The notes under the pieces were generated by a model. It ran no database searches, had not been told where the DNA came from, and saw nothing but the letters and a program-made list of their open reading frames with translations. This document shows, piece after piece, positions 11,143 to 24,200 of a stretch of 64,000 bases of DNA (positions are counted from its first letter, which is position 1; every line of letters begins with the position of its first letter). Origin of the DNA: Typha latifolia (Eukaryota; Streptophyta; Magnoliopsida; Poales; Typhaceae). Position numbers and translations under genes: made by a program. The stretch is taken from assembly GCA_019914945.1 (NCBI GenBank), contig CM034105.1, forward strand, positions 1,488,001 to 1,552,000, in the 5' to 3' direction.

Positions 11143-13183
11143 TCACGAAGACAGAGTCGCTTCATCTGCCCTGCTCTCATCCTGTGCAGGGGAAGAAAAG
11201 TATGAGAGCGTTGTGATCTTCTCGGCATCGGCTAAGAAGTAATTGCTGATGTTGGTTTCTCTTCCTCTTGCGGGTACTCCTTGCATTGGAACTCTTTCCA
11301 CAATTTGCTTCCGAAGTATGTCATGAAGCCTCCCAAAGAGCTTCTGCTTCACTGTCTCAAATGCCCTGTCGAGGTTCTCAATCTGTGGACAAACAAATTA
11401 TCTTTGCCATCAGCATGAAGATTGAAGACAAGTGTCAATGAGGCAAAGAATATATCAAGCAAAATGAAAGAAAAAAAAGAAGAAAAAGGGATCTTGTCAA
11501 TAATTGTTTTAAGTCCAGATTTGATATTTTCCTAATCAAGGTGTCAACCGAGGAAACCCAGAGAAAGGAATAATTCCATGTGCAGAGTCTATTAAGTATT
11601 AACCATGTGAAGCATAATCTTCCTGAAATATGGACAGCTCTGCCACCAATTATTTTAGTCAGAGTGAGTTTTCCGACGAGCTATGGTACTTGGAAAGGCA
11701 CAGTAAATAAAGCTTTAAAACTATCACACCTCCTCACACGCGATGGATACCAACAAATAAACGTTAATGTATGTGAACTTGCCTGTTCTGAGGCGTTCAC
11801 GTTGTACATGAAGAGTCCATAGTATAGATCAAAGCTATCGCTTATGGTATTCTCTGTCTGTAGACCAGATATCGAATGAAATGAAGTCAGAAGTGCTAAT
11901 ATATATAATGTCTAAGTAAAACTTCATGCCATTAAGTTGTCAATCCCATTACCAGCTTTAGAAGGGTCTCGTATCCTCTGGTGTTAATTGGAGTAGACTC
12001 CAACTCTAAATGAGATAAAATCCTGCACAATTAAGCGTAATAGTTAAGCATTATTACAGAAGCATCGCATTTGGTAGCACTTGCCTTTAATTTCCATCTA
12101 ATTACCTCCCAATGGTGTGGGTAATAAATTGGCTACCAGCAGCATGGCGATCATGCTCCTCGCAGCTCATCTCCACCATTCTGCAACCCTGGAAAATTAA
12201 AATTATTTAATTAGAGGGTGGAGATAAATTAAAGCCACTCTTTCTTTTACCAAGTTGCATTCTTGCAAGATATAAACTAACAAACCTCACGCTCAAAAAT
12301 GCTCAAGAACTGGGCACATCTCCTGGCTTGCATGCCATCATTAGAGACTCGAACTTTGTCGTAAACAAATGGCAGCTCGTTCCAGCCATGCTTCCCACTC
12401 TCGGGTCCGAACATTGGGTGCGTGCAAACTACCCCAAATCCTGATGGAAGAACCTGAACATCCGATTACAAGCTTAGAACATTGATGACATAAAAAAGAA
12501 GAAGAAGAAGAAGAAGAAGAAGAAGAAGGAGCTCACTAAATGAGGTTATCACCTCAAGGAGAAGATTTCTCGGGAACTGCTTCACGGACAAAACGTCAGC
12601 AAAAATAGTGTCAGGTTTCAGCTTGTGGAGAGGGACTGCACGAAGGACGCTTTCAGTCGACAAAATTGAACTGCACACTAAGACAACATCCGGTTGCTCT
12701 TCGCACATAGCATCCATACTCCTACACCCAAATGGACAACCAAAGTTAGCATATATATTAATTAGATACTATCAAAACTGTAGCTAGCTACTTATCATTG
12801 TCGACTCACTGGAAGAACTGGATGCCATGTTGGTTGCAGTACTCGGAGTAGTCCGATCTAGACGTTGCTAGAACAATGTGGCCTTGCCTTTTGATCCCGC
12901 GGGCTATGAACTGCCCGAAGTTGCCGAACCCGATGATCGCGATCTTTATCGGAGATTCTTCGAGCTCATTTGGCGGCTCGCGGGCCGCATTAGGGCGACC
13001 GGCGGCCACGGCGCGCAATGGCGGCCGCGTGGGAGAGCTATGACTTAGTTTGGTAGATCTTGTGTGTCTCATGGGCACGGAATTGAATAGGTTTTTAGTG
13101 GGGAGAGCAGTAATCTTCGGCCTAGTAGCTATGTGCATGGTATCCTTAGAATGGACGAGATTATGGATTGAAGAAGAGGCCAT
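11143..13183 (-). CDS. Arogenate dehydrogenase, chloroplastic (TyrA family)
   Basis: A 392-residue enzyme from seven exons on the minus strand: 13183-12810, 12721-12553, 12453-12286, 12188-12106, 12022-11953, 11857-11783 and 11382-11143. Residues 1 to about 60 are Ser/Thr/Arg-rich and look like a chloroplast transit peptide. The Rossmann motif IAIIGFGNFGQFIARGI follows (GFGNFG at 85-90), then CTHPMFGPESG, EMSCEEHDRHAAGSQFITH and the helical C-terminal domain. The enzyme oxidatively decarboxylates arogenate to tyrosine with NADP. Intron 6 (11383-11782) has a GC donor, CAG|GCAAGT, required for the frame (NASEQ joined to IENLDR). Intron 2 carries a (GAA)n tract. The long basic N-terminus and the GPESGKHGW block favour arogenate over prephenate dehydrogenase; this is family knowledge, not tested. 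Confidence 0.9.
12496..12529. repeat. (GAA)n microsatellite in arogenate dehydrogenase intron 2
   Basis: About eleven GAA units lie inside the 99-nt intron 12454-12552. On the transcribed (minus) strand this is a CUU-rich polypyrimidine stretch close to the splice acceptor, so length change could affect splicing. Confidence 0.9.
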
Positions 13184-14257
13184 TTCCTAATTGGTTTAGG
13201 TTTGTTAAGTGCCAAGTTAGCTTGCACAAAGTTTGGGTTGTGATATGGAGTTGCCTCAATTTGTGGCAAAAGATTTATAGGAAGGAAACGGAAGGTACGT
13301 GGTGATTAATTATGCAACTCGTGTTTCATATGCTTACCTTTCCGAGGACGTGGAAATCATCTCCATGAACATGCATGAATAATATTGAACTTTAGGTAAA
13401 TTGATTGATATTTAACGAACGAATAATAGATTATATTCTGAGTAAATTGCTCCACAAGATTTATTAACATACGTTAACAAGTAACATATACTTTATTATT
13501 ATTTTTATATCTATTCTACTAGAGTTTAGAGAGTAAGCAAACTAGGCAAAACAAAACTAATCACTCGAGATTCAACTGGGTCGGATCATCTGCGTCGCAT
13601 TACAATTCAGCACACTTTACCATTGAGATAAAACCTCTGGTAGTTGTTGGCCATTTTAATTGGCCCAGACTTAAAGGAGTACTATTTATTTTTCTTTTGC
13701 GTCGATGGTACAACTCCATTATTGGTGGGCATTTTGCACGTTGTCGATTTTCTACGATTTTTACTATTCTTCGTTGGTTTTGCAAGTGAGGGCCGGAGAC
13801 GAAGCTTACTGCAAAGATCTGCTCCTCTTTTCATGATTCACGAGGGCCGCATGTTCTATTCTTTTTATAGGAACCAAATAACTTTTTAAAGAAATTTGCA
13901 AATAACACCCTTGTGGGCTGTTTTTTTTTTTGCTGTCGGGATTAAAAATGTATGAAATATAAGTCTTCTCTTATTTGACTTCACCCACAGAGAGAAGTAA
14001 GCACATGAATAAACCTGTGATTCGTCGGTGCTGACGTGCTGGACCACATTATTGGGTGGCATCTTTGCGGAATATTCTAACGTAGTAAGTCAAAAATAAA
14101 ATCCAAATTTTGTGTTTACGTGAACTTACTACTATAAAATGTGAGTGTGGATGTTATAAAATTTTTTTTTTTTACAGGAAGAAATTCTTACTTAAATTTA
14201 TTATGTAGTCTTAATATAAATATTGAATTGATGTATTTTTATCTGGTTCTAAAATAC

Positions 14258-14415
14258 TGAATTGATCAGTGTTTTATGTATATAAATCTCTTTAACTTAG
14301 TCTTTCTGCAGTTAAAAAATAAAAACGGTAATCGATTCATCATTTTTATTAGGGCGATAGTGAATTAGATTTTCTTTACTAATAAATTTAAGTTCCAGTC
14401 TCTTTCGACTAAAAA
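14258..14415. repeat. Diverged interspersed repeat, copy A
   Basis: Sequence running from a ctgaattgatcag core through ttttatgtatataaat and atagtgaattaga to taataaatttaagtt matches the region 14935-15115 in order and orientation, with many substitutions. The element family is unknown. It is probably an old non-autonomous transposon or tandem remnant. Confidence 0.5.
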
Positions 14416-14934
14416 AAAGATATATAAAATTATTCTAGTTTGGTCATCTCTATCTCCACGTCCTTTCATTTTAATCAATTTTGTCTCAATATGTTTTTCC
14501 CTTCTCCCAAAGAACACAAAATATTGATTTTTCTCCTCTGGCAATTGGCAACCCCATCTCATATGGTGTATCAAAATGCCCTAATGCCTAAAGATTAAGA
14601 TTCCTGTCTGCCAAATTACGGGGTGTCATACTAAATATAAATATTTTTAAGAACTAACTACGTTCTATCTTATTTCACCTGAGAATATGCCCACAATCTG
14701 TAGATGAGCCTTTTCGTGAAACACAACGCCATCTAAGTTGTCAGATCGATAGCTTTTAGCTTGATGCACATCTCTCATTTAATTCTAATCGTCCAAGACG
14801 TGTCCACCTGCACCGAACCCACCTAATTATTTGGAGTCTTTTGACCAAACTAATACTGTTCGAATTATTTTTTTACCCAAATAAATTATCCTTTAAATTT
14901 ATTACTAAGTGAAGTCTAATTCACCGTAGTCATA

Positions 14935-15115
14935 ATAAAAACACTGAACTTATTAGTATTTTATGTATACAAATATTTTTAACTTAATCTTTTAACAGTT
15001 AAAAAAAAATAATAAAGACGTTAAACTGATCAGCATTTTAGCTAAGGTTATAGTGAATTAAACTCTGTTTGATAATAAGTTTAAATAACCATCTATTTTA
15101 ATAAAAATAAAATAA
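14935..15115. repeat. Diverged interspersed repeat, copy B
   Basis: The partner of 14258-14415, about 680 bp downstream. It shares the ordered blocks attttatgtata, ttaactta.tctttt, cagttaaaaaa, atagtgaatta and ataataagtttaa. No terminal inverted repeats could be delimited by eye. Confidence 0.5.
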
Positions 15116-15349
15116 AATAGATATTATTTGGTCAAAAACTCTAAAAACTAATGGCGTGTCTCTAAGTTGGTGGTCAAATGGCCTGTGTAAACTCTAGAGC
15201 GTAATCATTGTATAAGAAAGGTATTCCATCTTATAGCAAAGTTTTTTTTCCCAGGAATAATGGGCAACGGGTGGTTATGAGGTCAAAAAGAGAGAAATTA
15301 CAAAGTTAAAGATTACTGAGAGAAAAAAGAAAGAAAAAGAAATAAAAAT

Positions 15350-15395
15350 AAAAGGAGGGATAATAGGACTCTCACTTGTCGAGATGAGAGCTTTA
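15350..15395. repeat. Short repeat shared with 48.3 kb
   Basis: The block aggaggga/taataggactctcactt followed by gatgagagctttaa recurs at 48283-48366 in the same orientation. This suggests two remnants of one dispersed element. Confidence 0.4.
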
Positions 15396-15943
15396 ATTTG
15401 AGCTTTAATTTTTTTTTTTTTCCTAACCTTCTGATACGTCTTGACTTCTATGCAGAGTTAAAGACTTCATTATATAATGATCGTTAATTAAAAAAGTTGG
15501 CAATTTTGTTGTTGTTGAAGTCTATTATATTGCAGACTAACCATGAACTACAACATTAAAGAGATTTAAACGGTAGATCGTATACAGAGAGAAACAAATA
15601 CAATCATGTGTTGAGACACCAAGTCAGTTTGCTTAGTCGTCCAATCAAAAGTTCAGTTAAAGGTAATGACATAAACTGTCAGATAAATAAGAAAAGCCAC
15701 AGAGTGTTACTGTTGGCTACCAAGGTTGTTTCATAGTTCCGTCTCCATCCAAAGGGAAGAAATAAAAAACAACGAGAAGGGTTCTCATTTAAAGATTAAA
15801 GCCTGCTGAAATGTGTCAAGTTGGGTTTTAGAAAATTCTCTCTGCTGGTAAAGAAGTCATGCAAAATGCATAATGATTTACCAGCCATCTGGAAGATGTC
15901 TCGGATGCACTTTTACCATAAGGGCAGTTTAGTTGAACCAGAG

Positions 15944-16432
15944 TCAGTGAGATGTTGCTCGAGGAAACCGTGGTCTCACCGGAGTCTTTGAAGGACTCAC
16001 CCTGAACAAGCCACAAAGGCATTATTAGCATTATAAGCATTATAGAGATTGTCACGATTTCACATGCATTGAGGAACAAAAGATAGAGGGCATGCCTGAC
16101 AGGAAGACCAGCCAAAAACATGCCGCTACAATTCAGAGCAACGATAGCACTTTCTGCCTGTCATTTTTCATAGATAAAAAGAAAAAGGAAAGTGAAAATC
16201 TGCAAATGATGCATGACACAAAGTAAGATACAAGTAGAATCTTAAAAATGAACCTTCCAGTTCAGTCCATGAGTATCAACTTTGATGAAGTTGCAAGAGT
16301 GGAAGGGAATTAAATGTTATGGACCAAGGTTTCCAATATAGTTCATGAATATAATCACGATGATCAACTTTAATGAAGTTGCAACAGTGGCAAGAAATTG
16401 AATGTCAAAGATGACTAAAGACACAAGCCATA

Positions 16433-16495
<63 letters not shown>

Positions 16496-19400
16496 GTAGG
16501 AGCATCTTGTTGCCCCTATGCCAAATTCTAGGAGCTACTTAATTGTGTAGGTGGATTGATCAAATATCTTCATAGTTAAGCTCAAACTACAGCAACTGGG
16601 TTTCAACTCTTATGCACTTCTAGTACTCGAGAAAAGATGAATTGCTAGCAAAAGAGCTTAAATATATCAAGGGAAACAATGATAGCTGGAACTGCAAAGG
16701 ACCTCCCCAATATGGTACAGACATCGCAAAGAGAATTTAGATGAGAACTCATGAACTATAATGGTCCTGTTGGAAGGACATGCACAATTCAGAAGGTGGA
16801 CCTTTGAGGATTCATAATGAAGAAAAACATTCTGCATAACAATGACAAATATGAGGAGACAAGCTTTGGATATGCCAAAAGTATAAAATGTCTTATGAAC
16901 ATGACAGAGGCAAAGTGGTCCCTAGTAGGACACAAACTGGCCTTTTGCTGGGCATCAAGGACTACGGCTAGAAATACCCTGTACAAAACCTGTTATATTA
17001 GATGACTAAGGAGTTTTCGAATGTAGCACCACAAAAAAATATGGCAATATATTCAAACCCAAGGTGACAAGAAAGAGATGACCTTTGAGGATTCATAATG
17101 AAGAAAAATATTCTGCATAACAATGACAAATATGAGGACGCAAGCTTTGGATATGCCAAAAGTATAAAATGTCTTATGAACATGACAGAGGCAAAGTGAT
17201 CCCTAGTAGGACACAAACTAGCCTTTTGCCGGGCATCAAGGACTACAGCTAGAAATACTCTGTACAAGCCTGTTATATTAGATGACTAAGGAACTTTCGA
17301 ATGTAGCACCACAAAAAAGTACGGCAATATATTCAAACCCAAGGTGACAAGAAAGAGATGACTATTTTACACTTGTAGGTTACATGCAGATTATCTCATA
17401 GCAGTATTCTAGTAAGGATGCAGTAGCTGTCTACCAATCTGCGAACAACTTTTCATGCTTACAGAAATTTACCTTTAGATTTCTAAAGGACTTCAAATCT
17501 GAATGCAGGGAGAAAGAAAGGAAATCTTCACAATGCAAGTGCAATGATACTATTAACTGAAACTCTTGCCATGGAATGCAGGCAGCTGTTGATATGCATG
17601 ATGATTTTTTATTGCTTGCGGCTTGTGCATGTAGAAAGGTTAACATGGTGGCAGATCAGCACTGCCACTGTGATGGCTACTGTCTGTCATGGTTCTTATT
17701 GACTTGAGAGCTGCTCCTTATGTACATACATCTCTTAGGTACCTTTTCAGAGTGAACATTGTAGTATATAATACTGTGCAAGATGTAGGATGAAATTACT
17801 TATAATTGCTTGACCTAGTGAAAAACTGACCATCTCTGTTAGATCATAAATGAATGGAGTAAGCGGGAAATTTCGGGTACCTACTAAATATGCTAAAAGG
17901 TATGAACTTGCTCTGGAAGTTCCTATTTAATGGTATCAAGCAATGGAACATGATAAAATAGATATCCAAGAATTCTGCAGCATCTCCTTTTGACCCAATG
18001 AAATGATTGAAATAATTTAGCAAATGCACAAGGGAAAAACCTTCATACAAATTACATCAAAAAATACATACAACTGGAGAGACATTGAAGAAGCTTAAAG
18101 ACAATCACTAACTGAAAAAAGGAAATTTAAAAAAAATGGCAGAAAGTATAAGCAAAGAGATCTGCAGAGCTAGGAGGAGATAAAGAAATGAATGTTGGGA
18201 TTATGATGCAGAGAAAAATAAAATTCTCTAATAAAACAACCATAAGCTATTAACTACCAATAAACAGCTGAAAAATTAAGATCATAGTTTAATCTCTGAA
18301 ATTTAACCATGGAAACAGCAAGTCATTAATGCTCACTTGAACAAACTCAACGAAGGCAATGCGTGTGGAGTGCACACTATCACCTAGAAGCCTCAAACGA
18401 GACACCTGAAATAGAAATTTTACTTGATATTGAAGAAACCAAAGAAGAGTAATATATCTTACACAATATGTTGAAAAGTAATCGAATGAAGTAGTTGTCT
18501 GACCTCACCACAGAGTGTTTCAAAGAAATTCTTCACATCTGTTTGAGTAACCTAGACAAGCAGGTAAAGGATGTCAGAGTATCACCAACCACTTAATCAC
18601 CAGGTAATGAAACATCACCTGATCTATTCAAGTTTATTAGAAATGAAACTATAATTGCAGGAAATAGAACTTGCCCAGGTAAAGTAAAAATATAAGCTAG
18701 TTACATGCGAAAAATAAATATTATGTGCAATTTTCAGATTACAGACAGTAAAATAGTGCAGAATATAGCTACCTTCTTATCTATGTTTGTACAATAAACC
18801 GTCCTTACAACCATTTCCTTTTCGTTCTCTGACTGTATCAAGTTGCAACAGTTAGAAATATAGAAATCAAAATGTATTAGTTGAATAAAAAAGCAGCAAT
18901 AGCACAAACAATAAGATGTAAACTAAAAAAAGGATAAGTATGGTTGTGTTATTCCAACTGACCCGTGGAAGGAACTTAGGATTCACAGGCAAGATTGCAG
19001 TCTTTGAGGGCAAGACTCTAACAGGATAGAAGCCAAGCATGGTGCCACCAAGATTTAGTGCTGCCCTTGCGCCATCTATTAGGAAAATAAACCACAAATT
19101 TATGGTTTAGAAGATACATGAAAACCCCAAATTCTGCATATCTATTAATACGGCTACAAAACTTACCTTCATCAGAAAACTCAATAAATGCAAACCGTAG
19201 AACTGAGTGAGGATCACCACAAACCCGACAATCTACAACCTTTAGGGGGAAAAAAGAGGGAAATAATGTCAAACAAGAATGGTTAATTAGCTCTTTAAAA
19301 TTAAATTGATTAAAGTTGGTAGGTCAATCAACATTTTCATCTCTAACAATAACACGAATTATGTCAACACAAGCTTCAACTAACAACAGTAACTAATATA

Positions 19401-21002
19401 CTCGGAAACACTAGGCCCCTCTAACCAATATTGGACGTCACTCTTGCATTGACAGATGTCTAAAACTCCAAAAGTATCGCTTTGCTTATAGAGTTCAATG
19501 AACCCAAAAAAGTCAAGTTTGGTGATTTTTGTTTCAATAGTTCCACTTAAATGCTCTTGTATATTTTGGACATAGTCTAATTTTAAATATCTAGGCTTAC
19601 TCTGTAAAATGCTGGATAGAAGTCTAATCTGCGTATGAACAAGAACCAAACAGAGGCAAAGCTCCAAAAAGCTCTAATTCAATAAGCAAATACGACAAAA
19701 ACCTAAAAGTACAGAACAATTACTATCCTCTGCATTCGGATTCACTGTCTCATCCTCAACATAAGAGGTGTGGCACGTTCCAACAAAAGATAGGAACAAG
19801 GGGAATCCCCAATAAACATTGATTAAATTATGCGCTATACCTGAAATTTGGCGAACGTTTACGGAGACACTTGTCAGTGACGATCCAAGAGAAGATTACA
19901 TCTAGAAAGTAAAAAAGGTGAATGATCTTTTACATAATGAATGCTTTTTTATTCATGGCAAGCTTATAAAAACAATTTAGATCTTACAAGAATGAACTAT
20001 ACCAACTGAAACTAAACTAATAACCATATAAATTATATTGCTAAGAAAGGCAAAAACAGTCAGACCATTAGTCCATCCTATTATCATTAATTCAAGATAG
20101 ATGCATTATATAGAATATACCAAATATAATATCTGAGTTGCAATGTAAGAAACTTACTTGCCCACAGGTAGCAAATATCTCAGCAAGCTTCTCTTCAGTC
20201 ACCTGATATTTATTGATCAATGGATTAGAGAAGCACACTTTGTGAACAAATAATCTGAACAGCGTAGAGCAAACTTTGTAAACTCATGTAGGAAAGTATA
20301 GATTCAAGACAGCAACAGAAAGATAAGCAGACAATTGAAAAGAAATTTTCTTATCAGTAGAGTAGGCTCACATGCTGATCAATGTCAGAAACATATACAG
20401 TCCGCCGAATGCTATCTTCCCTCTCAGCTCTTCGAGCTCTCTCATTTATCCTCCTCTTTCCCTGGTTGTAACCATTCCTCCTCTGCACAACAAATCCAGC
20501 ATGCATGATCTTAGCCATCAATAACACACAATAGATTAAACTCTTAAAAGAAACTTGGACAACAAATTTAATGAGAACACGAAGGATCACAATTCCTATT
20601 GATATGATCTGAACATCTAAAACAAGGGAAAAATAAAAATAAAAATCAAATTTTGAACCCATCAATACAAAAAGAAAAGAAGAAGAGGACAATTACTCTG
20701 CGATTCTGCTGACTGTTCGTCGATCCGTCGCTGCTGGAATCTCTATTACCAACATCACCAATTTGATAACTATTGTTGTAATCAGTCGACGCCACAAAGA
20801 TGGGCGCATCAGCCGAGAGCCCTCCATTTGGCTTCTTGGTTGGGTAGAACTCCTTCGCCGATGGATTCAGCTTAGAAAGCAAGTCCACCAGCTTCCTCAC
20901 GTCGCGATGGTACTCCGCTTCCTTGGCCGCCGCCGCCGCCTCGTTCTGGCGGTGGATGAACTGGTCCTCCGATCCGATCGCGTTCTCCGCCACCGCAGCC
21001 AT
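15944..21002 (-). CDS. PABP-interacting CID-type RNA-binding protein (PAM2 + two RRMs)
   Basis: A 314-residue protein from ten exons on the minus strand: 21002-20697, 20482-20372, 20202-20158, 19239-19167, 19075-18963, 18832-18773, 18551-18504, 18405-18337, 16157-16096 and 16001-15944. The PAM2 motif SKLNPSAKEFYP (43-54) binds the MLLE domain of poly(A)-binding protein. A basic Arg-rich linker follows (GKRRINERARRAERED). RRM1 starts at RRTVYVSDIDQHVTEEKLAE with RNP1-like LRFAFIEF; RRM2 starts at VRTVYCTNIDKKVTQ with RNP1-like TRIAFVEF. The tail is VSPSKTPVRPR, as in CID8-CID13 proteins. The start is the first in-frame ATG; the frame is open further upstream but has no ATG. The last intron (16002-16095) uses a GC donor, AG|GCATGC. 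The 2.2-kb intron 8 carries a (TA) tract and a 281-bp tandem duplication. The role is in mRNA translation or stability, by family. Confidence 0.9.
16437..16492. repeat. (TA)28 microsatellite in CID intron 8
   Basis: An uninterrupted TA run of about 56 bp, roughly 280 bp from the splice acceptor of the penultimate CID exon. It creates a spurious Tyr-Ile ORF. Confidence 0.98.
16800..17361. repeat. 281-bp tandem duplication in CID intron 8
   Basis: Copy 1 is 16800-17080 and copy 2 is 17081-17361. Each starts acctttgaggattcataatg and ends caagaaagagatg. I count roughly a dozen differences, so about 95% identity. The copies abut exactly and the flanks are unique. No ORF is conserved beyond the shared sequence, so this looks like a recent segmental slip, not a gene duplication. 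Confidence 0.95.
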
Positions 21003-21194
21003 TTCCCTTTGCGGAAACAAGAAACCCAAGACCGAATTCTCACCAAATTTCACCGAATTCGATCGGAAACGAGCTAAAGATGGCAAATTTAGCAGTGCAC
21101 GATTCCTCCCTGCATCACTCTCCCACTCAATCGTCTCTTTCTCTATCTTCTAAGGGCTAATTTTAGAAGGAGAATGGGGAGGAGATGGGAATTT

Positions 21195-21226
<32 letters not shown>

Positions 21227-24200
21227 AAAAGGCGTGATGAACCGAAAAAGGAGAAGGGATTCGATCGCTATCGGCGTGTTGGTTATAAATAGCAAGGCAT
21301 TTTTACAAGTTGCTGCCTTTAATTTAGTTTTCTAAGAAGAAAAAAAAAACTCGGGATTCTTTTTTATTTCTTATCCTCCCTCCTCCTTTAGCTTTATTTG
21401 TTGAAGAGCGAGCAGGAGAAATGCGGAACAACGGAAGAAAAGTAATGGGCAGAGCGAGAGGGATGGATTTTAGAATAAACATAAATATTTTTTGTGCAAA
21501 ATAAAAGAAAAAAAAATACCCTTGGGGAAAGGTTGAAAATGTTTCCTAAAGTTATGATTACTAAACTAAAAAGTTTGTGCGTGAGTTGAAAAAAGTTGGG
21601 TTGGATCGTGTCAAAGGCTCTTCCAATGATTTCCGCTTTTATTCTTATCATCACTAATTTCTATACAATATATATATATATATATATATATTTCATTTAT
21701 GCATGATGAAATCGTAATTACCAGATCAATTTGGGTATAATTTGAGAAAATTTCCAAAGTAGGACGAGTTAGGAGAGGTGGGCCACGCGGAGGTAAAGGT
21801 AGTTGCTACGTTACAATTCATTATTTTTTTGGGAACACATGGATGAATTGAACGTTGAAACGGACGGCTAACATTAAGCTTCGCGAATCACGTCAACAAC
21901 TTTGATCGACGGCCGTCATGCAATCGTTTTGGAAAGGGTGGACGAAGAGAAGCGTGGGAGGTGGGCTTTAGATTTCAAAGTCGCATTCGTTTACTCGTTC
22001 AAAGTTTGTTCCTAAGATTGCCTGCCTCATGGCTGCCGTTTGAAAGGCTAGGCTAAATTTGCATTAGAAATATTCCATCGAATTCTTACGAAAGCGATCC
22101 ATATTTTTGTAGCGTTGATCGTTTTTTTTTTCTCTCTCTCTCTCTCTCTCTTCAATTTTGACGTCAGATGAGGTGTTTCTTGCAAAAAGAGACAAAAGAG
22201 GCCCCATACATAAAAAAAAGAAGTGAAAACTTGAGGGGCCATTTTGAAAATTCCTCTCTGTGAATTGTGCAGTCCAAGGAAAAGCACTTGTTGGAGTCTG
22301 GGGGGAGATAGAGCTCATCCAGACAGTAAATGGTATCAGTTTCCATGGAAGATTCCTTATCTGACTGTTAGCATAAAAGTGAATAGCATTAATTGCATGG
22401 AAAAGAAGTGAAGCTTCTCTTCTACAAGAATAAGAGTGTCACTGCTGTAGATTAAACATCTGATAAGTATAAACATATATAACAAAACATTGAACGAGAT
22501 TAGAGAGGAAGCTTAGAGTTATTGACCAAAATAGCTCTCTTTCGTATTATCTAACTACTGTAGCCCTAGGTAAAATCCTGAAAAGTTCAGCTTACCTTTA
22601 AAGAAAAATGTCTGAAAAGTTTGTTTCATAAAATGCTCAACACTTCAGCGTTTAATGTTTAAAAAAATATTGAAAAGATGAATGTTTTATATGAAAGAAT
22701 AGGAACAAAATTTTAAGTAAATTAGGAGGAGCTACAATCTTTTTTTTTATGATTCTGAGTGCAGTTAGCTTTGAAAAATTATTTTATTATTTCAATTTAT
22801 AGAATTCTTCTATATCTTCGCAACAATAAATTTTATAACTAAAATGAATAGTTGAACACAAAATTATGACATTATAAATTTTTTCTTTATATTTATATTT
22901 TTATCTTTCTTATTTAGTATTTTTAATAATAAAATGCTTAGTTTTTTTAGTGTTTTATGTATTATTTTTTTCTAATAAAATATTAAAATGTTCAACTTTT
23001 TTCCTTCCAAGTAAAACGTTTATCGAGGTAGATTAGGACAGGTAAAATGCTTCTCAGTTTAACGTTTTATTTAAAATTATAGTTAAATATATCTACTTTA
23101 ATACTAAGTTTGCGGTGTAAATTATTTTAGTAAAAAAAATTAAAACGGTCTAGTTTGATAAAAAAAAACGCGGAAAACTTAGTACAAAAGGCTCGGTGTA
23201 ATGATGACAAATAAAATTTCCATCAGCCAGTACTACTTATAATTGCAGACTAAAGTTAGAATATGACGAGCATAAAGTTTGAGAGGAAACTATCACAACC
23301 ACAGGGAGCAAGATGAAAGTTAGAAAGTACCATAATTCTCTCAACCACTTCTGAGGTACACTTATGGAGGAAAGGAAGATCCAATGCCTCAATGAAGGGT
23401 CCTAGAGTTTCTACCAAGATTAAAGTGGTTATGGGTATCAAACAATCCTTGGAGTGCAGATGAAAAAAGAATTCAACCATATGAGCATTATGATATTAAG
23501 ATTTACTGTGCTGCAGAACTACTAAAAGAATGATTAATAATAGACTATCAGGTCTGCCACTTTCTCCTATCAACCACATGATTAGTTTTCCACAAACATT
23601 GTATGTCATGAACAAATGCATTTAATATAACTTGACATCACATTATATTCATTATGTCAATGCACTTTTGCCCCCAATCCCAACCACAAAACCTACTCAA
23701 TTGGCAAGTTCTTTATCTTCCAATAGTTGGAAACTATAATATAACAAGCCTTCAAAAGGAATCCAAATACAACCAACCCCATTTCTTATACTCCACACAA
23801 TCTCGTTGGAATCTATATACCAAACTTATGTTCCCTCTCCTTGCCTTGCCATTGATTAGCCCATGTTTGCAAACTGTTTATTTTATACAAGCTAAGCTCC
23901 TGGAGTCCTCTTGCTATACCTTCCAACAACTCACCACACTCAAATGCCTTGAAGCTTCTCCTGCAACTTTCACCTTTTGGTATCGTCAGTGAAGCTCTTG
24001 ATTGGTGTCTTCCTATTCCAGATGAAGTCCCTTGGACACAAAAGTCTTCTTTATGGGAGCCACACAGTACAAGTTTTGTTCTATTTTAAGGAATTTGAAA
24101 ATAAAATACTGAAAGTCCATTGGATCGAATTTCTCATCTTCTTGAAACAATCACGAGAAGTGTTTATTATGATGTTGATGATCATATTTTTAAATGAGAA

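Larger units (their letters stand above)
13184..15943. other. Intergenic region with decayed repeats
   Basis: 2.8 kb of AT-rich sequence between the 5' end of arogenate dehydrogenase and the 3' end of the CID gene. The part nearest 13183 should hold the arogenate dehydrogenase promoter. The rest contains two diverged copies of one repeat (see 14258 and 14935) and a piece shared with 48.3 kb. No gene was recognised. Confidence 0.5.

Noticed and set aside
16317..16505. ORF rich in Tyr-Ile repeats
   Set aside because: It is a translation of the (TA)28 microsatellite.
16789..17267. Two similar small ORFs, which could suggest a duplicated gene
   Set aside because: They arise from the 281-bp tandem duplication in an intron; the shared peptide resembles no family.
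21003..21086. An upstream start for the CID protein
   Set aside because: The open extension begins with TTG and contains no ATG before MAAVAEN.
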